A DNA stretch of 64,000 nucleotides from assembly GCF_015645465.1 (NCBI RefSeq), contig NZ_JADOEL010000008.1:93638-157637 (forward strand). The letters run 5' to 3'. The notes beneath the pieces were generated by a model. That model made no database searches. It was not told the origin of the DNA and saw only the letters and a program-made list of their open reading frames with translations. Numbering within the stretch: position 1 is the stretch's first letter; every line of letters begins with the position of its first letter. Source of the DNA: Herminiimonas contaminans (GTDB lineage Bacteria; Pseudomonadota; Gammaproteobacteria; Burkholderiales; Burkholderiaceae_D). Shown here piece after piece: positions 7,845 to 17,445 of this stretch. The translations under genes were made by a program, and so were the position numbers.

Positions 7845-9940
7845 TCACGCTACAAAAACAATTCAAAAGTTCTCAAGGGATGGTGCAAAAAATGTGGCGA
7901 CTTTCTGCGTTTGTCGGTCTCTTATTCATCGGTGGTGTAGCCATCGCACAGGAAAACGCGATTCAATCCGTCACGGCGAATCAGCAGGGTTCCAATATCG
8001 TCGTGAAAGTGGCATTGACGAATCCACCGGCCAAGCCGCCGGTTGGCTTCACGATTAACAGTCCGGCACGCATTGCACTGGATTTCGCGAATACCGCGAA
8101 TGCAACCGGCAAGGGTTTGCAGGACATCGGACTGGGTGATGTGCGCAACGCCAACATCGTGCAGGTCGGTGATCGCTCTCGTCTGGTTTTTAACCTGACA
8201 CGCCCGCTGAACTACGCGACGACGATAGATGCGAATACCGTCATCGTGACGATAGATGGTACGGGCGCTATTCCTACGCCGCTGAATGCAGTTGGTTTGC
8301 CGGTTCCTGTACCGCAGGCAAATGCAGGGCGACAAGCTTTGCGCGATATCGATTTCCGTCGTGGTAACAATGGCGAAGGCCGTATCGTCGTCGACTTGCC
8401 TAACAACCAAGTTGCAGTAGACGTGCGTCAACAAGGTAAAAAGATCGAAGTCGATTTTATGAAAGCGACCTTGCCGGAAGTGTTGCGTCGCCGTCTGGAT
8501 GTGGCTGACTTTGGCACGCCGGTGAATATCGTCACGACCACGCAGCAGGGCGATAATGTGCACATGACCATCGAGCCTAAGGGTTCATGGGAGCACAGCG
8601 CTTACCAAAGCGATACGCAGCTGGTGATCGAAGTGAAACCGCTGAAGGAAGAGCCGAACAAGCTGGGCCAGGGCGTACGTGATTATCGTGGCGATAAACT
8701 GTCGTTGAATTTCCAGAACGTCGAAGTGCGTGCGGTACTGCAAGTCATTGCTGACTTTACCGGTCTGAACATCATTACTAGTGACACAGTGAGTGGCAAC
8801 TTGACCTTGCGTCTGAAGGATGTGCCATGGGATCAAGCACTCGACATCGTGATGCAGGCCAAAGGTCTGGATATGCGCAAGAACGGTTCCGTGTTGTGGA
8901 TAGCGCCGCGCGATGAACTGTTGACCAAAGAAAAACTGGAGCTGGAGCAGCGTGCGCAAATAGCCGAACTGGAACCGATCAAGACAGAAACATTCCAGCT
9001 CAATTATCAAAAAGCGGAATCGTTCAAACAAATTTTCGGCATTGATGGTGGTAGCCGCAGCATTTTGACCAAACGCGGTAGTGCAGTGGTCGATCCGCGG
9101 ACCAATCAATTGTTCATTACTGATATCGCATCCAAGCTCGAAGAAATTCGTGCACTGGTGTTGAAGACGGACATTGCGACGCGCCAGGTCATGATCGAAG
9201 CGCGCATCGTGGAAGCGGATGATAAGTTCAGCAGCAGCCTGGGTGCCAAGTTGTCTTTTGGTATAAGCAACCAAGGCAATTATCAACTTGGTGGTCGTCA
9301 GACCAGTACAACCGCGGCTGTGGGACCTCCGACCTTGGGTGGCAGCGCGGTTAATTTGCCTGCTGGAAATATCAACGGTAATACTCCAGGTTCAGTAGCG
9401 CTAACCCTGTTTAATGCTGCGGCGACGCGATTTATCGGGCTGGAGCTATCGGCACTTGAAGCCGATGGCAAAGGCAAAATTATTTCAAGTCCGCGTGTGA
9501 TTACCGCCGATCAATTGAAAGCGCTGATCGAACAAGGTACGGAGTTGCCGTACCAGCAAGCTACCAGTAGCGGCGCGACCAGTGTGTCCTTCCGTAAAGC
9601 CAACCTGAAACTGGAAGTCACGCCACAGATCACGCCTGATGGCAATGTGATTCTGGATGTGGACGTCAACAAAGATACGGTCGGTGTCGAAACCCGTTCC
9701 GGCTTTGCGATTGATACTAAACACGTGAAAACACAGGTGCTGATCGATAACGGCGGTACCGTGGTGATCGGTGGTATTTTCCAGCAAACCGAGCGTGATT
9801 CAGTGTCAAAAGTGCCATTCTTCGGTGATATCCCGGTCTTTGGCAATTTGTTCAAAACCACGGGGCGTACCAATGACAAGACCGAATTGCTGATCTTCCT
9901 GACACCTAAAATTCTGACTGACAAGGTCTCAATCAGGTAG
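7841..9940 (+). CDS. pilQ: PilQ, type IV pilus outer-membrane secretin
   Basis: 699 residues with a signal peptide ending near residue 36 (VAIAQ-E). Two AMIN-type beta domains follow (about 40-130 and 160-260), which bind murein, then N0/N1 domains starting near [21 protein letters not shown], and the secretin pore domain with [13 protein letters not shown] and the C-terminal [15 protein letters not shown] signature. It forms the multimeric outer-membrane channel through which the pilus leaves. Four-base overlap with pilP. The aroKB gene begins 1 bp after the stop, the same order as in Pseudomonas. Confidence 0.97.
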   Translation: MITLQKQFKSSQGMVQKMWRLSAFVGLLFIGGVAIAQENAIQSVTANQQGSNIVVKVALTNPPAKPPVGFTINSPARIALDFANTANATGKGLQDIGLGDVRNANIVQVGDRSRLVFNLTRPLNYATTIDANTVIVTIDGTGAIPTPLNAVGLPVPVPQANAGRQALRDIDFRRGNNGEGRIVVDLPNNQVAVDVRQQGKKIEVDFMKATLPEVLRRRLDVADFGTPVNIVTTTQQGDNVHMTIEPKGSWEHSAYQSDTQLVIEVKPLKEEPNKLGQGVRDYRGDKLSLNFQNVEVRAVLQVIADFTGLNIITSDTVSGNLTLRLKDVPWDQALDIVMQAKGLDMRKNGSVLWIAPRDELLTKEKLELEQRAQIAELEPIKTETFQLNYQKAESFKQIFGIDGGSRSILTKRGSAVVDPRTNQLFITDIASKLEEIRALVLKTDIATRQVMIEARIVEADDKFSSSLGAKLSFGISNQGNYQLGGRQTSTTAAVGPPTLGGSAVNLPAGNINGNTPGSVALTLFNAAATRFIGLELSALEADGKGKIISSPRVITADQLKALIEQGTELPYQQATSSGATSVSFRKANLKLEVTPQITPDGNVILDVDVNKDTVGVETRSGFAIDTKHVKTQVLIDNGGTVVIGGIFQQTERDSVSKVPFFGDIPVFGNLFKTTGRTNDKTELLIFLTPKILTDKVSIR

Positions 9941-9941
9941 G

Positions 9942-11672
9942 ATGCCGCTTATAGGCGGCGCCATGTCGGCTGCTGCACCTGGTAAAGAGAGCTTTTGTAA
10001 CGTGGGTGGAAATATTTTTCTGGTCGGTCTGATGGGTGCCGGCAAAACGACAGTCGGTCGTGCGCTGGCAAAAAGGCTGAACAAACGATTCATCGATTCC
10101 GACCACGAAATCGAAGAGCGCACGGGCGCGACTATCCCGCTGATTTTTGAAATTGAAGGTGAAGCGGCCTTCCGGCAGCGTGAAGCGGAAGTCATACGCG
10201 ACCTGACTGCGCAGCAAGATATTGTTTTGGCAACAGGTGGTGGCGCTGTGCTGAATGCAGAGAGCCGCGCCTATCTGAAGTCCCGCGGTACCGTGATTTA
10301 CCTGCGTGCCAACGTCAACAGCATCGTCCAGCGTACCAGCCATGACAAAAATCGCCCGCTATTGCAAACCGGCGATCCGCGCAAAACCATAGAGGAATTA
10401 TCGCGCATACGCGAGCCGCTCTATAATGAGGTTGCGCACATCGTCATCGACACCGGGCGTCCTAACGTACAATTCCTGATGCAGTCCATTTTGTCGCAGC
10501 TGGGCCCTGAGCATACTCAGACCCAGGCGGCGTCAGCGACAGCACAGGATCATCATTCTTTACCGAAACATTCCATGACGTCTTCTTCTACTTCCGATAC
10601 CTTGCACGTTGATCTTGGCGCGCGCAGCTACCCGATTACGATAGGGCAAAGCCTGTTTGGCGATTCCGCCTTGCTGGCGGCACATGTCGCAGGATCGCGG
10701 GTGGCTATCGTGACCAACACAGTGGTGGCGCCTTTGTATCTGGAGCAGGTCAGCAAGTCCTTGCGGATTGCTGGCAAGAAGGTAACGGAGATCGTGTTGC
10801 CGGACGGCGAAGAAGAAAAGAGCTGGGAAAACCTGATGAAGATTTTCGACGTCTTGCTCGCAGAAAAATGCGATCGCAAGACGACACTGATTGCATTGGG
10901 TGGTGGCGTAATCGGCGACATGACCGGTTTCGCCGCTGCAGCTTATATGCGCGGCGTACCTTTCATCCAGGTGCCAACCACCTTGTTATCGCAAGTCGAC
11001 TCTTCAGTCGGCGGCAAGACCGGTATCAATCATCCGCTCGGCAAGAACATGATAGGCGCGTTCTACCAGCCGCAAGCCGTGATCGCCGACACGACCAGCC
11101 TGAATACACTGCCTGCACGTGAGCTGTCAGCCGGTTTGTCAGAAGTCATCAAGCATGGCGCGATCATCGATGCGCCGTTCTTCGACTGGATAGAGGCGAA
11201 TATCGCCAAGCTGGTAGCAAAAGATCCGGCAGCACTGGCCTATGCCATCAAGCGTTCGTGTGAAATCAAGGCTGACGTCGTGCGTCAGGATGAGCGCGAA
11301 GGCGGCTTGCGCGCCATCCTCAATTTCGGTCATACCTTCGGCCACGCAATAGAAGCGGGCATGGGATATGGCGTCTGGTTGCACGGCGAAGCGGTCGGCT
11401 GTGGCATGGTGATGGCGGCGGACTTGTCGCATCGCCTTGGCTACATTGACGCGTCATCCAAAGACAGGATAGTGGCAGTAGTCAAAGCTGCTGGCTTGCC
11501 AACGACAGCACCGGATCTGGGAACGGATCGCTGGCTGGAGTTGATGGAGGTCGATAAGAAGAATGAGGGCGGACAAATCAAATTCATCCTGCTCAAGCCT
11601 CTCGGTACTTCGGTCATCACGACGGTGCCGCAAGAAGTGCTCTTGCAAACACTCAAAGCATGCGTCGCCTGA
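9942..11672 (+). CDS. aroKB: Fused shikimate kinase / 3-dehydroquinate synthase
   Basis: One uninterrupted 576-codon frame encodes two shikimate-pathway enzymes. Residues about 22-190 are shikimate kinase (AroK): P-loop GLMGAGKTT at 29-37, [15 protein letters not shown] and GGGAV. A Gln/Ala/Ser-rich linker of about 25 residues follows. From Met212 (10575, the usual AroB start) the chain is 3-dehydroquinate synthase (AroB): [40 protein letters not shown], and the zinc ligands in [11 protein letters not shown] and HGEAV. The two are normally separate neighbours (aroK-aroB after pilQ). I found no stop codon or frame change at the junction. Internal initiation at 10575 cannot be excluded, though no clear Shine-Dalgarno precedes it. 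ATG 9963 is an alternative kinase start. Confidence 0.9.
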   Translation: MPLIGGAMSAAAPGKESFCNVGGNIFLVGLMGAGKTTVGRALAKRLNKRFIDSDHEIEERTGATIPLIFEIEGEAAFRQREAEVIRDLTAQQDIVLATGGGAVLNAESRAYLKSRGTVIYLRANVNSIVQRTSHDKNRPLLQTGDPRKTIEELSRIREPLYNEVAHIVIDTGRPNVQFLMQSILSQLGPEHTQTQAASATAQDHHSLPKHSMTSSSTSDTLHVDLGARSYPITIGQSLFGDSALLAAHVAGSRVAIVTNTVVAPLYLEQVSKSLRIAGKKVTEIVLPDGEEEKSWENLMKIFDVLLAEKCDRKTTLIALGGGVIGDMTGFAAAAYMRGVPFIQVPTTLLSQVDSSVGGKTGINHPLGKNMIGAFYQPQAVIADTTSLNTLPARELSAGLSEVIKHGAIIDAPFFDWIEANIAKLVAKDPAALAYAIKRSCEIKADVVRQDEREGGLRAILNFGHTFGHAIEAGMGYGVWLHGEAVGCGMVMAADLSHRLGYIDASSKDRIVAVVKAAGLPTTAPDLGTDRWLELMEVDKKNEGGQIKFILLKPLGTSVITTVPQEVLLQTLKACVA

Positions 11673-11711
11673 TCGCTGTTCAGATGACGATGTGTCTGGC
11701 ACAGGCCTGAC

Positions 11712-12860
11712 ATGAATATCGAGGCTCATCTCGCGCCTTACGCGGCCCGTTCCGATACGTCGACGGGTCGCCGCTACTCCGAACCAGCTACTTCCTCCCG
11801 TACCGAATTCCAGCGCGACCGCGACCGCATCATACACTCGGCCGCTTTTCGCCGACTGGAATATAAAACCCAGGTATTCGTTAATCACGAAGGTGATTTA
11901 TTCCGTACGCGTTTGACGCACAGCATAGAAGTGGCGCAGATCGCCCGTTCGATTGCGCGCAATTTGCAGTTGAATGAAGACCTCGTAGAAGCTATCTCGC
12001 TGGCACATGATCTGGGACATACGCCTTTCGGCCATGCCGGACAGGATGCCTTGAATGCCTGTATGAATGCATACGGTGGTTTTGAGCACAATCTGCAAAG
12101 CTTGCGTGTGGTGGATGCGCTGGAACAGCGCTACGGTGCATTCGATGGCTTGAACCTGATGTTTGAAACGCGCGAAGGCATACTGAAACATTGCTCGCTG
12201 ACGAATGCAAAAAAACTGGATGAAATTGGTCGCCGCTTCATAGAAAAAAAGCAGCCTACGCTGGAAGCGCAACTGGCGAATCTCGCTGATGAAATCGCCT
12301 ACAACAATCACGATATAGACGACGGCTTGCGCTCGGGTTTGCTGACGACGACGCAGCTCGATGAAATCGATTTTTATGCCCGCCATCGACAACAGGTTGA
12401 AATTGCATATCCTGGTATCACGGGGCGACGCGCAATCAATGAAACGATACGCAGGATGATCAATGCATTGATCGTGGATGTGATCGAAACATCACAGCAA
12501 CGCATACAGGCGGCAGGATTAACATCTGTAGACGATGTACGGAATGCACCGGCATTGATTGCCTTCTCCGATGAGATGCGCGCCGAAGCAGCCTTGCTCA
12601 AACGCTTCTTGCGGGAAAACCTGTACCAACATTATCAGGTCAATCGCATGACCAGCAAGGCACGTCGCATCGTGGCTGAGTTGTTCGAGACCTTTATGCG
12701 TGAGCCGAATCTATTACCGCCGGATTATCAGCAGCCACGCAGTGATTCACCGCAAGCGGTGACTGCCCAGGCACGTAAAGTGTCGGATTACATCGCAGGT
12801 ATGACGGATCGCTACGCGATACGCGAGCATAAACGCCTGTTCATGATCGATGAAATGTAA
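11712..12860 (+). CDS. dgt: dGTPase-like HD-domain triphosphohydrolase
   Basis: 382 residues of the HD superfamily. Metal ligands are visible as [12 protein letters not shown] (His70), [13 protein letters not shown] (His99-Asp100) and NNHDIDD. Enzymes of this family hydrolyse dGTP or other dNTPs to nucleoside and triphosphate and so shape the dNTP pool. The N-terminal segment [21 protein letters not shown] is conserved. Length fits the shorter class of dGTPase-like proteins (Dgt type 2), so the exact substrate is less certain than the fold. It follows aroKB by 39 bp on the same strand and may be co-transcribed. Confidence 0.92.
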   Translation: MNIEAHLAPYAARSDTSTGRRYSEPATSSRTEFQRDRDRIIHSAAFRRLEYKTQVFVNHEGDLFRTRLTHSIEVAQIARSIARNLQLNEDLVEAISLAHDLGHTPFGHAGQDALNACMNAYGGFEHNLQSLRVVDALEQRYGAFDGLNLMFETREGILKHCSLTNAKKLDEIGRRFIEKKQPTLEAQLANLADEIAYNNHDIDDGLRSGLLTTTQLDEIDFYARHRQQVEIAYPGITGRRAINETIRRMINALIVDVIETSQQRIQAAGLTSVDDVRNAPALIAFSDEMRAEAALLKRFLRENLYQHYQVNRMTSKARRIVAELFETFMREPNLLPPDYQQPRSDSPQAVTAQARKVSDYIAGMTDRYAIREHKRLFMIDEM

Positions 12861-12872
12861 GTCGACGAGTGC

Positions 12873-13967
12873 TTAGCTGAGTTCTCGCAGCGGGTGTGCG
12901 TAGGCTGGCCAAGCCGATGTAAAAAATGGCTTAATCATTTCAGGCGTTACTTCTTCCAGCGTTGCTGGTCGCCATTGCGGCGCAAGGTCTTTATCGATGA
13001 CCAACGCACGTATGCCTTCGACGGTTTCTCCGTGTTCAAAGCAACGACGCACCATGGTGCGTTCCAGGCGCAGGCAATCTGCCAATTCCAGTTTTGCCGA
13101 GCGACGTATCTGTTCGAGTGAGACATGGATCATCAGCGGTGAACGCTTGCGCATAATCTCTAGTGTCTTTTGCGCGAACGGATCGCTATCTGCTGCCAAT
13201 GAGGTAATGATGGCGGCAACATCGTCGTGCGCGAAATGACGGTCTATCAATGCGCGTTGTTTGGCTAGCAGGCTATTCGCCGGATCGATCTGCGACTTGA
13301 ACGGCGCAGCGAAATCTTCTATCGCCTGGCGATATTGATTTCCCTTTACCGAGTTCAGCATAGCCAACAAAGCTGGTAGTTCTGTGCGTGGCACGAACAC
13401 ATCTGCCAGGTCGGCGTACAGGGCGTCCGCTGCACCGACAATTTCCCCGGTCAGGCCGAGATAGGTACCCAGCTCACCAGCCAGGCGCGACAGGAAATAG
13501 CCTCCACCCACATCCGGAAACAATCCGATATTTACTTCGGGCATGGCCATCCGCGTACGTTCCGTGACGATACGTATGCTGGCCGATGCGCTGCTTTGCG
13601 CTATGCCCATGCCGCCACCCATCACTATGCCGTCCAGTACCGAGATATACGGCTTTGGGTAGTGGTGGATCAAATGATTCAGCGCGTATTCCTCCGTGAA
13701 GAAATCCTCCAGCAAGGCGCTGCCGCCGGTCAGTCCGCCCAGCGCCACTTCATGGAAGAAACGAATGTCACCACCTGCGCAAAATGCCTTCGGCAGGCTG
13801 CTGTCGATCACTACGGCCTGCACCGCGGCATCGTTTTGCCAGGCCGCCAGGTACTCTGCCAGCGTACGGACCATGGGTAAGGACAGGGAGTTCATGGCGT
13901 CTGGCCGGTCCAGGGTCAGGCGGGCAAGGCCGTTTTCTATGGTAGAGCGTATGTGTTGTTCAGACAT
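12873..13967 (-). CDS. Enoyl-CoA hydratase/isomerase family, 3-hydroxyisobutyryl-CoA hydrolase type
   Basis: 364 residues, longer than a simple hydratase and right for the HIBCH (ECH_2) branch. The crotonase core carries the oxyanion-hole segments KAFCAGGDIRFF and DGIVMGGGMGIAQSS, followed by PEVNIGLFPDVGGGYFLSRL, the characteristic HIBCH segment. The C-terminal part has SPLMIHVSLEQIRR. HIBCH enzymes hydrolyse 3-hydroxyisobutyryl-CoA in valine degradation, but related enzymes act on other acyl-CoAs, and no valine-pathway gene is adjacent. It is transcribed divergently from pilE. Confidence 0.85.
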   Translation of the reverse strand: MSEQHIRSTIENGLARLTLDRPDAMNSLSLPMVRTLAEYLAAWQNDAAVQAVVIDSSLPKAFCAGGDIRFFHEVALGGLTGGSALLEDFFTEEYALNHLIHHYPKPYISVLDGIVMGGGMGIAQSSASASIRIVTERTRMAMPEVNIGLFPDVGGGYFLSRLAGELGTYLGLTGEIVGAADALYADLADVFVPRTELPALLAMLNSVKGNQYRQAIEDFAAPFKSQIDPANSLLAKQRALIDRHFAHDDVAAIITSLAADSDPFAQKTLEIMRKRSPLMIHVSLEQIRRSAKLELADCLRLERTMVRRCFEHGETVEGIRALVIDKDLAPQWRPATLEEVTPEMIKPFFTSAWPAYAHPLRELS

Positions 13968-14131
13968 GATGCGAGATCGAGTAAGTAAAGTTCGCTCATT
14001 TTATCGGCTTATGTTGTTGCAGGGAGCGCAATTAGTTCAACCACTAAGGCGCCGGATCACACCGTTTGTCGGATGGTTCTGGTGCTGGAAAAGAGTTGGT
14101 TTAAATTAATGTTAACTACAAGAAAGTTCCT

Positions 14132-14596
14132 ATGAAACATATATTCCGACCTAAATTTGCTGCCAACCGAGGTTTTACCCTGATAGAACTCATGGTGACA
14201 GTGGCGATCATCGGCATCCTGGCTTCGTTCGCTATACCGGCTTATACCGATTATGTAACGCGGGGGAAAATCCCGGATGCGACTTCCGCACTGGCAGCAA
14301 AACGGGTGCAAATGGAGCAGTTCTTCCAAGATAACCATACCTATGTAAATGCTCCGGCCTGTAACTCTGATAGTGGTACCAGCAAATATTTCACCTTCGA
14401 TTGCAGCGGCACCTACGGTGTAGCCGGGACTGCGACGGTCTATACGATAGAAGCGGTCGGTACTGGGTCTATGCGCGGTTTTGTCTACACAATAGACCAG
14501 AACAATACCAAGGCGACCACCATGACTTCCGGTGCGCCTTCAGGCTGGACCGGCAGCACGAGCTGCTGGGTGACGAAAAAAGGTGGAGTGTGTTGA
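14132..14596 (+). CDS. pilE: Type IV pilin (PilE-like)
   Basis: 154 residues with a class III signal: cleavage after Gly14, then FTLIELMVTVAIIGILASFAIP with Glu5 of the mature protein (Glu19 of the precursor). The hydrophobic helix runs to about residue 42 and a C-terminal globular domain closes with a likely disulfide (SCWVTKKGGVC). Processing would be by PilD, whose gene is not in this window. It begins the fimT-pilV-pilW-pilX-pilY1 cluster and overlaps fimT by 4 bases (TTGA), so it may be a minor or initiating pilin rather than the major subunit; sequence alone does not decide. Confidence 0.92.
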   Translation: MKHIFRPKFAANRGFTLIELMVTVAIIGILASFAIPAYTDYVTRGKIPDATSALAAKRVQMEQFFQDNHTYVNAPACNSDSGTSKYFTFDCSGTYGVAGTATVYTIEAVGTGSMRGFVYTIDQNNTKATTMTSGAPSGWTGSTSCWVTKKGGVC

Positions 14597-15180
14597 AACA
14601 GCGTCATCAGCAGCGTGGTGTGAGCCTGATCGAGTTAATGGTCGGGCTGGCAGTCTTTGCCATTCTGTTGGGTATCGCAATACCTAATTTCAGCACCTTC
14701 ATGCAGAACAGCAAAATCCGTACTTCGGCCGAGGCTATCCAGAACGGCCTCAGCCTGGCGCGGGTGGAAGCAGTGCGTCGTAATACCAATGTGCAATTTG
14801 CTCTGGGTAGCGGCACGTCCTGGGTCGTCGGTTGCCAGACTGCGACCGCTGATTGCCCGGCGAATATTCAAACCAGGGCGGGCACAAACGGGTCGTCCAA
14901 TATCCGCGTCGTCACTTCTGAAGTCGTCGCCACTACCGGTTTGGCAGCGGGTACACCAGTTTTTGATACCACCCTGATTTTTAACAGCGTGGGGCGAGTT
15001 ACTACTGCTACTTTGCCAGCCGGGCATAACGCGGCTTTCGATGTTACCAATCCGGATGGCGGGACTTGTGCTGCCGTCAGCGGTTCCATGCGTTGTTTAC
15101 GTGTAGTGGTTACACCGGGCGGACAGGTGCGTATGTGTGACCCGGCCCTTACTCAAGCGGGGGATGCGCAAGCATGTTAA
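14593..15180 (+). CDS. fimT: Minor pilin of the FimT/GspH family
   Basis: 195 residues from a TTG at 14593 that overlaps the pilE stop (TTGA). This start leaves a short basic leader MKQRHQQRG before the cleavage site and VSLIELMVGLAVFAILLGIAIP; longer in-frame extensions upstream lie inside pilE and would bury the signal. The C-terminal GspH-type beta domain has SARVEAVRRN-like sequence (LARVEAVRRNTN). Minor pilins of this class prime pilus assembly. It overlaps pilV by 7 bases. Confidence 0.9.
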   Translation: MKQRHQQRGVSLIELMVGLAVFAILLGIAIPNFSTFMQNSKIRTSAEAIQNGLSLARVEAVRRNTNVQFALGSGTSWVVGCQTATADCPANIQTRAGTNGSSNIRVVTSEVVATTGLAAGTPVFDTTLIFNSVGRVTTATLPAGHNAAFDVTNPDGGTCAAVSGSMRCLRVVVTPGGQVRMCDPALTQAGDAQAC

Positions 15181-15641
15181 GACAACACTCCATACGACCA
15201 CCTGCTTTGGATAAGCAGGCCGGCATTATGTTGCTGGAGGGCTTGATCGCCATCCTGGTTTTCTCGCTGGGCATATTGGCACTGGTAGGCATGCAAGGTG
15301 TGGCGGTCAAACAAGTGACGGATGCCAAGTATCGTTCTGATGCCAGCATGCTCGCGAGTCAGTTGATAGGAACGATGTGGGTCAGCAACCGGACTCCGGC
15401 TGCATTAAAGGCCAACTTCGATACAGCTACGGGAGCGTCGACAGAATTGACTAACTGGAAAGCAACTGTTGCAGCGACTTTGCCGGGAATTACTGATGAT
15501 GTAAACCAGCCGATGGTGAATGTGAGTTCATTGGGCGATGCGAACGATGGTGTCGTTACGATGACCATATCCTGGCGCGCTCCGGGGGACGACGCATCAT
15601 CCCCTGTACATAAATATGTCACCGTCGCGCAGATAAGGTGA
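15174..15641 (+). CDS. pilV: Minor pilin PilV
   Basis: 155 residues. Prepilin site G17 | IMLLEGLIAILVFSLGILALVGMQ with Glu at mature position 5, then the PilV pattern of a small domain ending in TISWRAPGDD. Start ATG at 15174 overlaps the end of fimT. PilV works with FimT, PilW, PilX and PilY1 in the tip/priming complex of type IVa pili. Confidence 0.92.
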   Translation: MLRQHSIRPPALDKQAGIMLLEGLIAILVFSLGILALVGMQGVAVKQVTDAKYRSDASMLASQLIGTMWVSNRTPAALKANFDTATGASTELTNWKATVAATLPGITDDVNQPMVNVSSLGDANDGVVTMTISWRAPGDDASSPVHKYVTVAQIR

Positions 15642-15651
15642 GGAGCGTAAA

Positions 15652-16764
15652 TTGTCTAGTAAGTTGAAATCTTCTCCGCGCGCTTCTGGTTTCAGTCTGG
15701 TCGAGATCATGGTGGGCCTTGCCATCGGTATGCTGGCTGTCATTGTTATTTTGCAGGTGTTTGCCTTATCCGAAGGACGCAAGCGTACGACCACCACAGG
15801 TGGTGATGCGCAGAGCAACGGTGCGCTCATGATGTATCAGATGCAGCATGAGATAGGTCAGGCTGGCTATGGTGTGGCAGCTGTTAACTTAATGAATTGC
15901 AGTTTGCGTTGGCCTATCGCTTCTGGTGCGAATATCGCTACTGCAGTGCCGCTTGCCCCTGTGACGATTAATCCTGCTGCGACAATTATCCCGGTCGGAG
16001 ATTTGAATACTGATCGCTTGCTGGTTGTCTATGGCAATCCGAACGGGCAGCCACAGGGCAACATCATTACTGCCCAGGCTTCCCCGGTATATACAGTGCA
16101 AATGCCGAGCTCGTTCACGCCAGGTGCCAATGGCGTTGGTGACAAAGTAATTGCTTCGCCTGCCGTGTGTGGCTCGCTGATCATAGATCGTGTGACTGCT
16201 GTATCGACGACCACTGTAACCGTGGCGACCGGTTCTGCAGGTGCTGCTTTATATAACCTGGGACCGAATCCCACGATACTGGCGTACGCAATACGTGGTG
16301 GCAACCTGACGGTGTGTGACTACATGCTGAACGATTGCGGGCTGGACGCCAATAAGGGCAATGCATCGATCTGGGTGCCGATCGCAAGCAACATCGTCAG
16401 CATGAAGGCGCAGTATGCTCGTGATACGAGTGGCACCATGGACGCCATTCCTGATGTATTTGATCAGACCCAGCCCAGTACCGGATGTGGCTGGGCGCGG
16501 ATTTCTGCGATCCGGCTCGCCATCGTAGCGCGCAGCAGTCAGTATGAAAAAGAGTTGGTAACTACCACCACCGTCAATACAGGTAGTCCGGTGAATGCGC
16601 CTAGCTGGGCAGGTAACGACACCGATCCTATCGTCGCTAATGCCGGCTATCTGGGTCCTGATGCGGTAGCGGATGAGCCCTGGAAGCATTACCGATACAA
16701 GGTGTTCCAGACGATAGTGCCAATACGCAATGTGGCGTGGATGGGAGTGCCGATAGGATGCTAA
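15652..16764 (+). CDS. pilW: Minor pilin PilW
   Basis: 370 residues from a TTG at 15652 preceded by AGGAG (15641-15645). Prepilin cleavage after G13, then FSLVEIMVGLAIGMLAVIVIL. The large C-terminal domain has the family features DRLLVVYGN and a disulfide-bearing region (CDYMLNDCG). Part of the pilus priming complex. Overlaps pilX by 7 bases. Confidence 0.93.
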   Translation: MSSKLKSSPRASGFSLVEIMVGLAIGMLAVIVILQVFALSEGRKRTTTTGGDAQSNGALMMYQMQHEIGQAGYGVAAVNLMNCSLRWPIASGANIATAVPLAPVTINPAATIIPVGDLNTDRLLVVYGNPNGQPQGNIITAQASPVYTVQMPSSFTPGANGVGDKVIASPAVCGSLIIDRVTAVSTTTVTVATGSAGAALYNLGPNPTILAYAIRGGNLTVCDYMLNDCGLDANKGNASIWVPIASNIVSMKAQYARDTSGTMDAIPDVFDQTQPSTGCGWARISAIRLAIVARSSQYEKELVTTTTVNTGSPVNAPSWAGNDTDPIVANAGYLGPDAVADEPWKHYRYKVFQTIVPIRNVAWMGVPIGC

Positions 16765-17369
16765 GTCTATCTACATTCCATCTCGTACGGCATACCAGAC
16801 AACGTGGTGTGGTGTTGATCATCGCGCTGATTGTATTGGTTGCGATGACTCTCGCGGGCCTCGCGTTGATGCGCTCAGTTGATACCACCAATCTTATCGC
16901 CGGCAATCTGGCATTCCAACAGGCGGCAACCCGTTCCGCAGATGCCGGGGTCGAAGCCGGGATTAACTTCCTGCAGACTGCCTCCAGCGTGACGCTGGAA
17001 ACGGATAGCGCTGGTAATGGTTATGCGGCGAACGGCAGTTCCTCTGGATTGAATCCGGCTGCGGGTCAGTCCTGGGATGCATATTGGATGGCCAATCTCG
17101 AGAACCGCAAAATGACCTTAAACGAAGGTAAGCCGGACGAGGCTGCCAACGTTGTTTCGTATGTGATTGATCGCATGTGCAATAACGCGGGTGGCAAAAC
17201 CACAGGGGCATCCTGTTCTGCGTCCCCCATCGTCACTACCGCAACCGGGAATAACGAGAGTGTGGAAGTTCAGTTGAATGCGCCATCGGTAGTGTACTAC
17301 CGCATCACTGTGCGTGTAACAGGGCCCAAAAATACGGTCAGTTATGTGCAGGCCATGGTTTCCATGTAA
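16758..17369 (+). CDS. pilX: Minor pilin PilX
   Basis: 203 residues from ATG 16758. The leader HTRQRG is cleaved before VVLIIALIVLVAMTLAGLALMRS; as in other PilX proteins, mature position 5 is not Glu. A conserved NLIAGNLAFQQAATRSADAG segment follows. An earlier in-frame ATG (16737) lies deeper in pilW and is less likely. A 76-bp gap separates it from pilY1. Confidence 0.92.
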   Translation: MLSLSTFHLVRHTRQRGVVLIIALIVLVAMTLAGLALMRSVDTTNLIAGNLAFQQAATRSADAGVEAGINFLQTASSVTLETDSAGNGYAANGSSSGLNPAAGQSWDAYWMANLENRKMTLNEGKPDEAANVVSYVIDRMCNNAGGKTTGASCSASPIVTTATGNNESVEVQLNAPSVVYYRITVRVTGPKNTVSYVQAMVSM

Positions 17370-17445
17370 GTGCCTGGTCGCGAACAGTTAAACCAAATCA
17401 TTCTTCTTGCAGACGCAAGACGTGTTGCAAATTCAGGGGACTTCC

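Noticed and set aside
14031..14131. Sigma-54 promoter in front of pilE
   Set aside because: No GG and GC pair with a 10-nt spacing was found; the closest has 11.
14401..14592. N-terminal extension of FimT from an upstream start
   Set aside because: It would lie inside pilE in another frame and place 64 residues before a clear prepilin cleavage site; TTG 14593 with the TTGA overlap fits better.
16963..17211. Minus-strand frame opposite pilX
   Set aside because: pilX has a clear prepilin signal and operon overlap; the reverse frame has no features.
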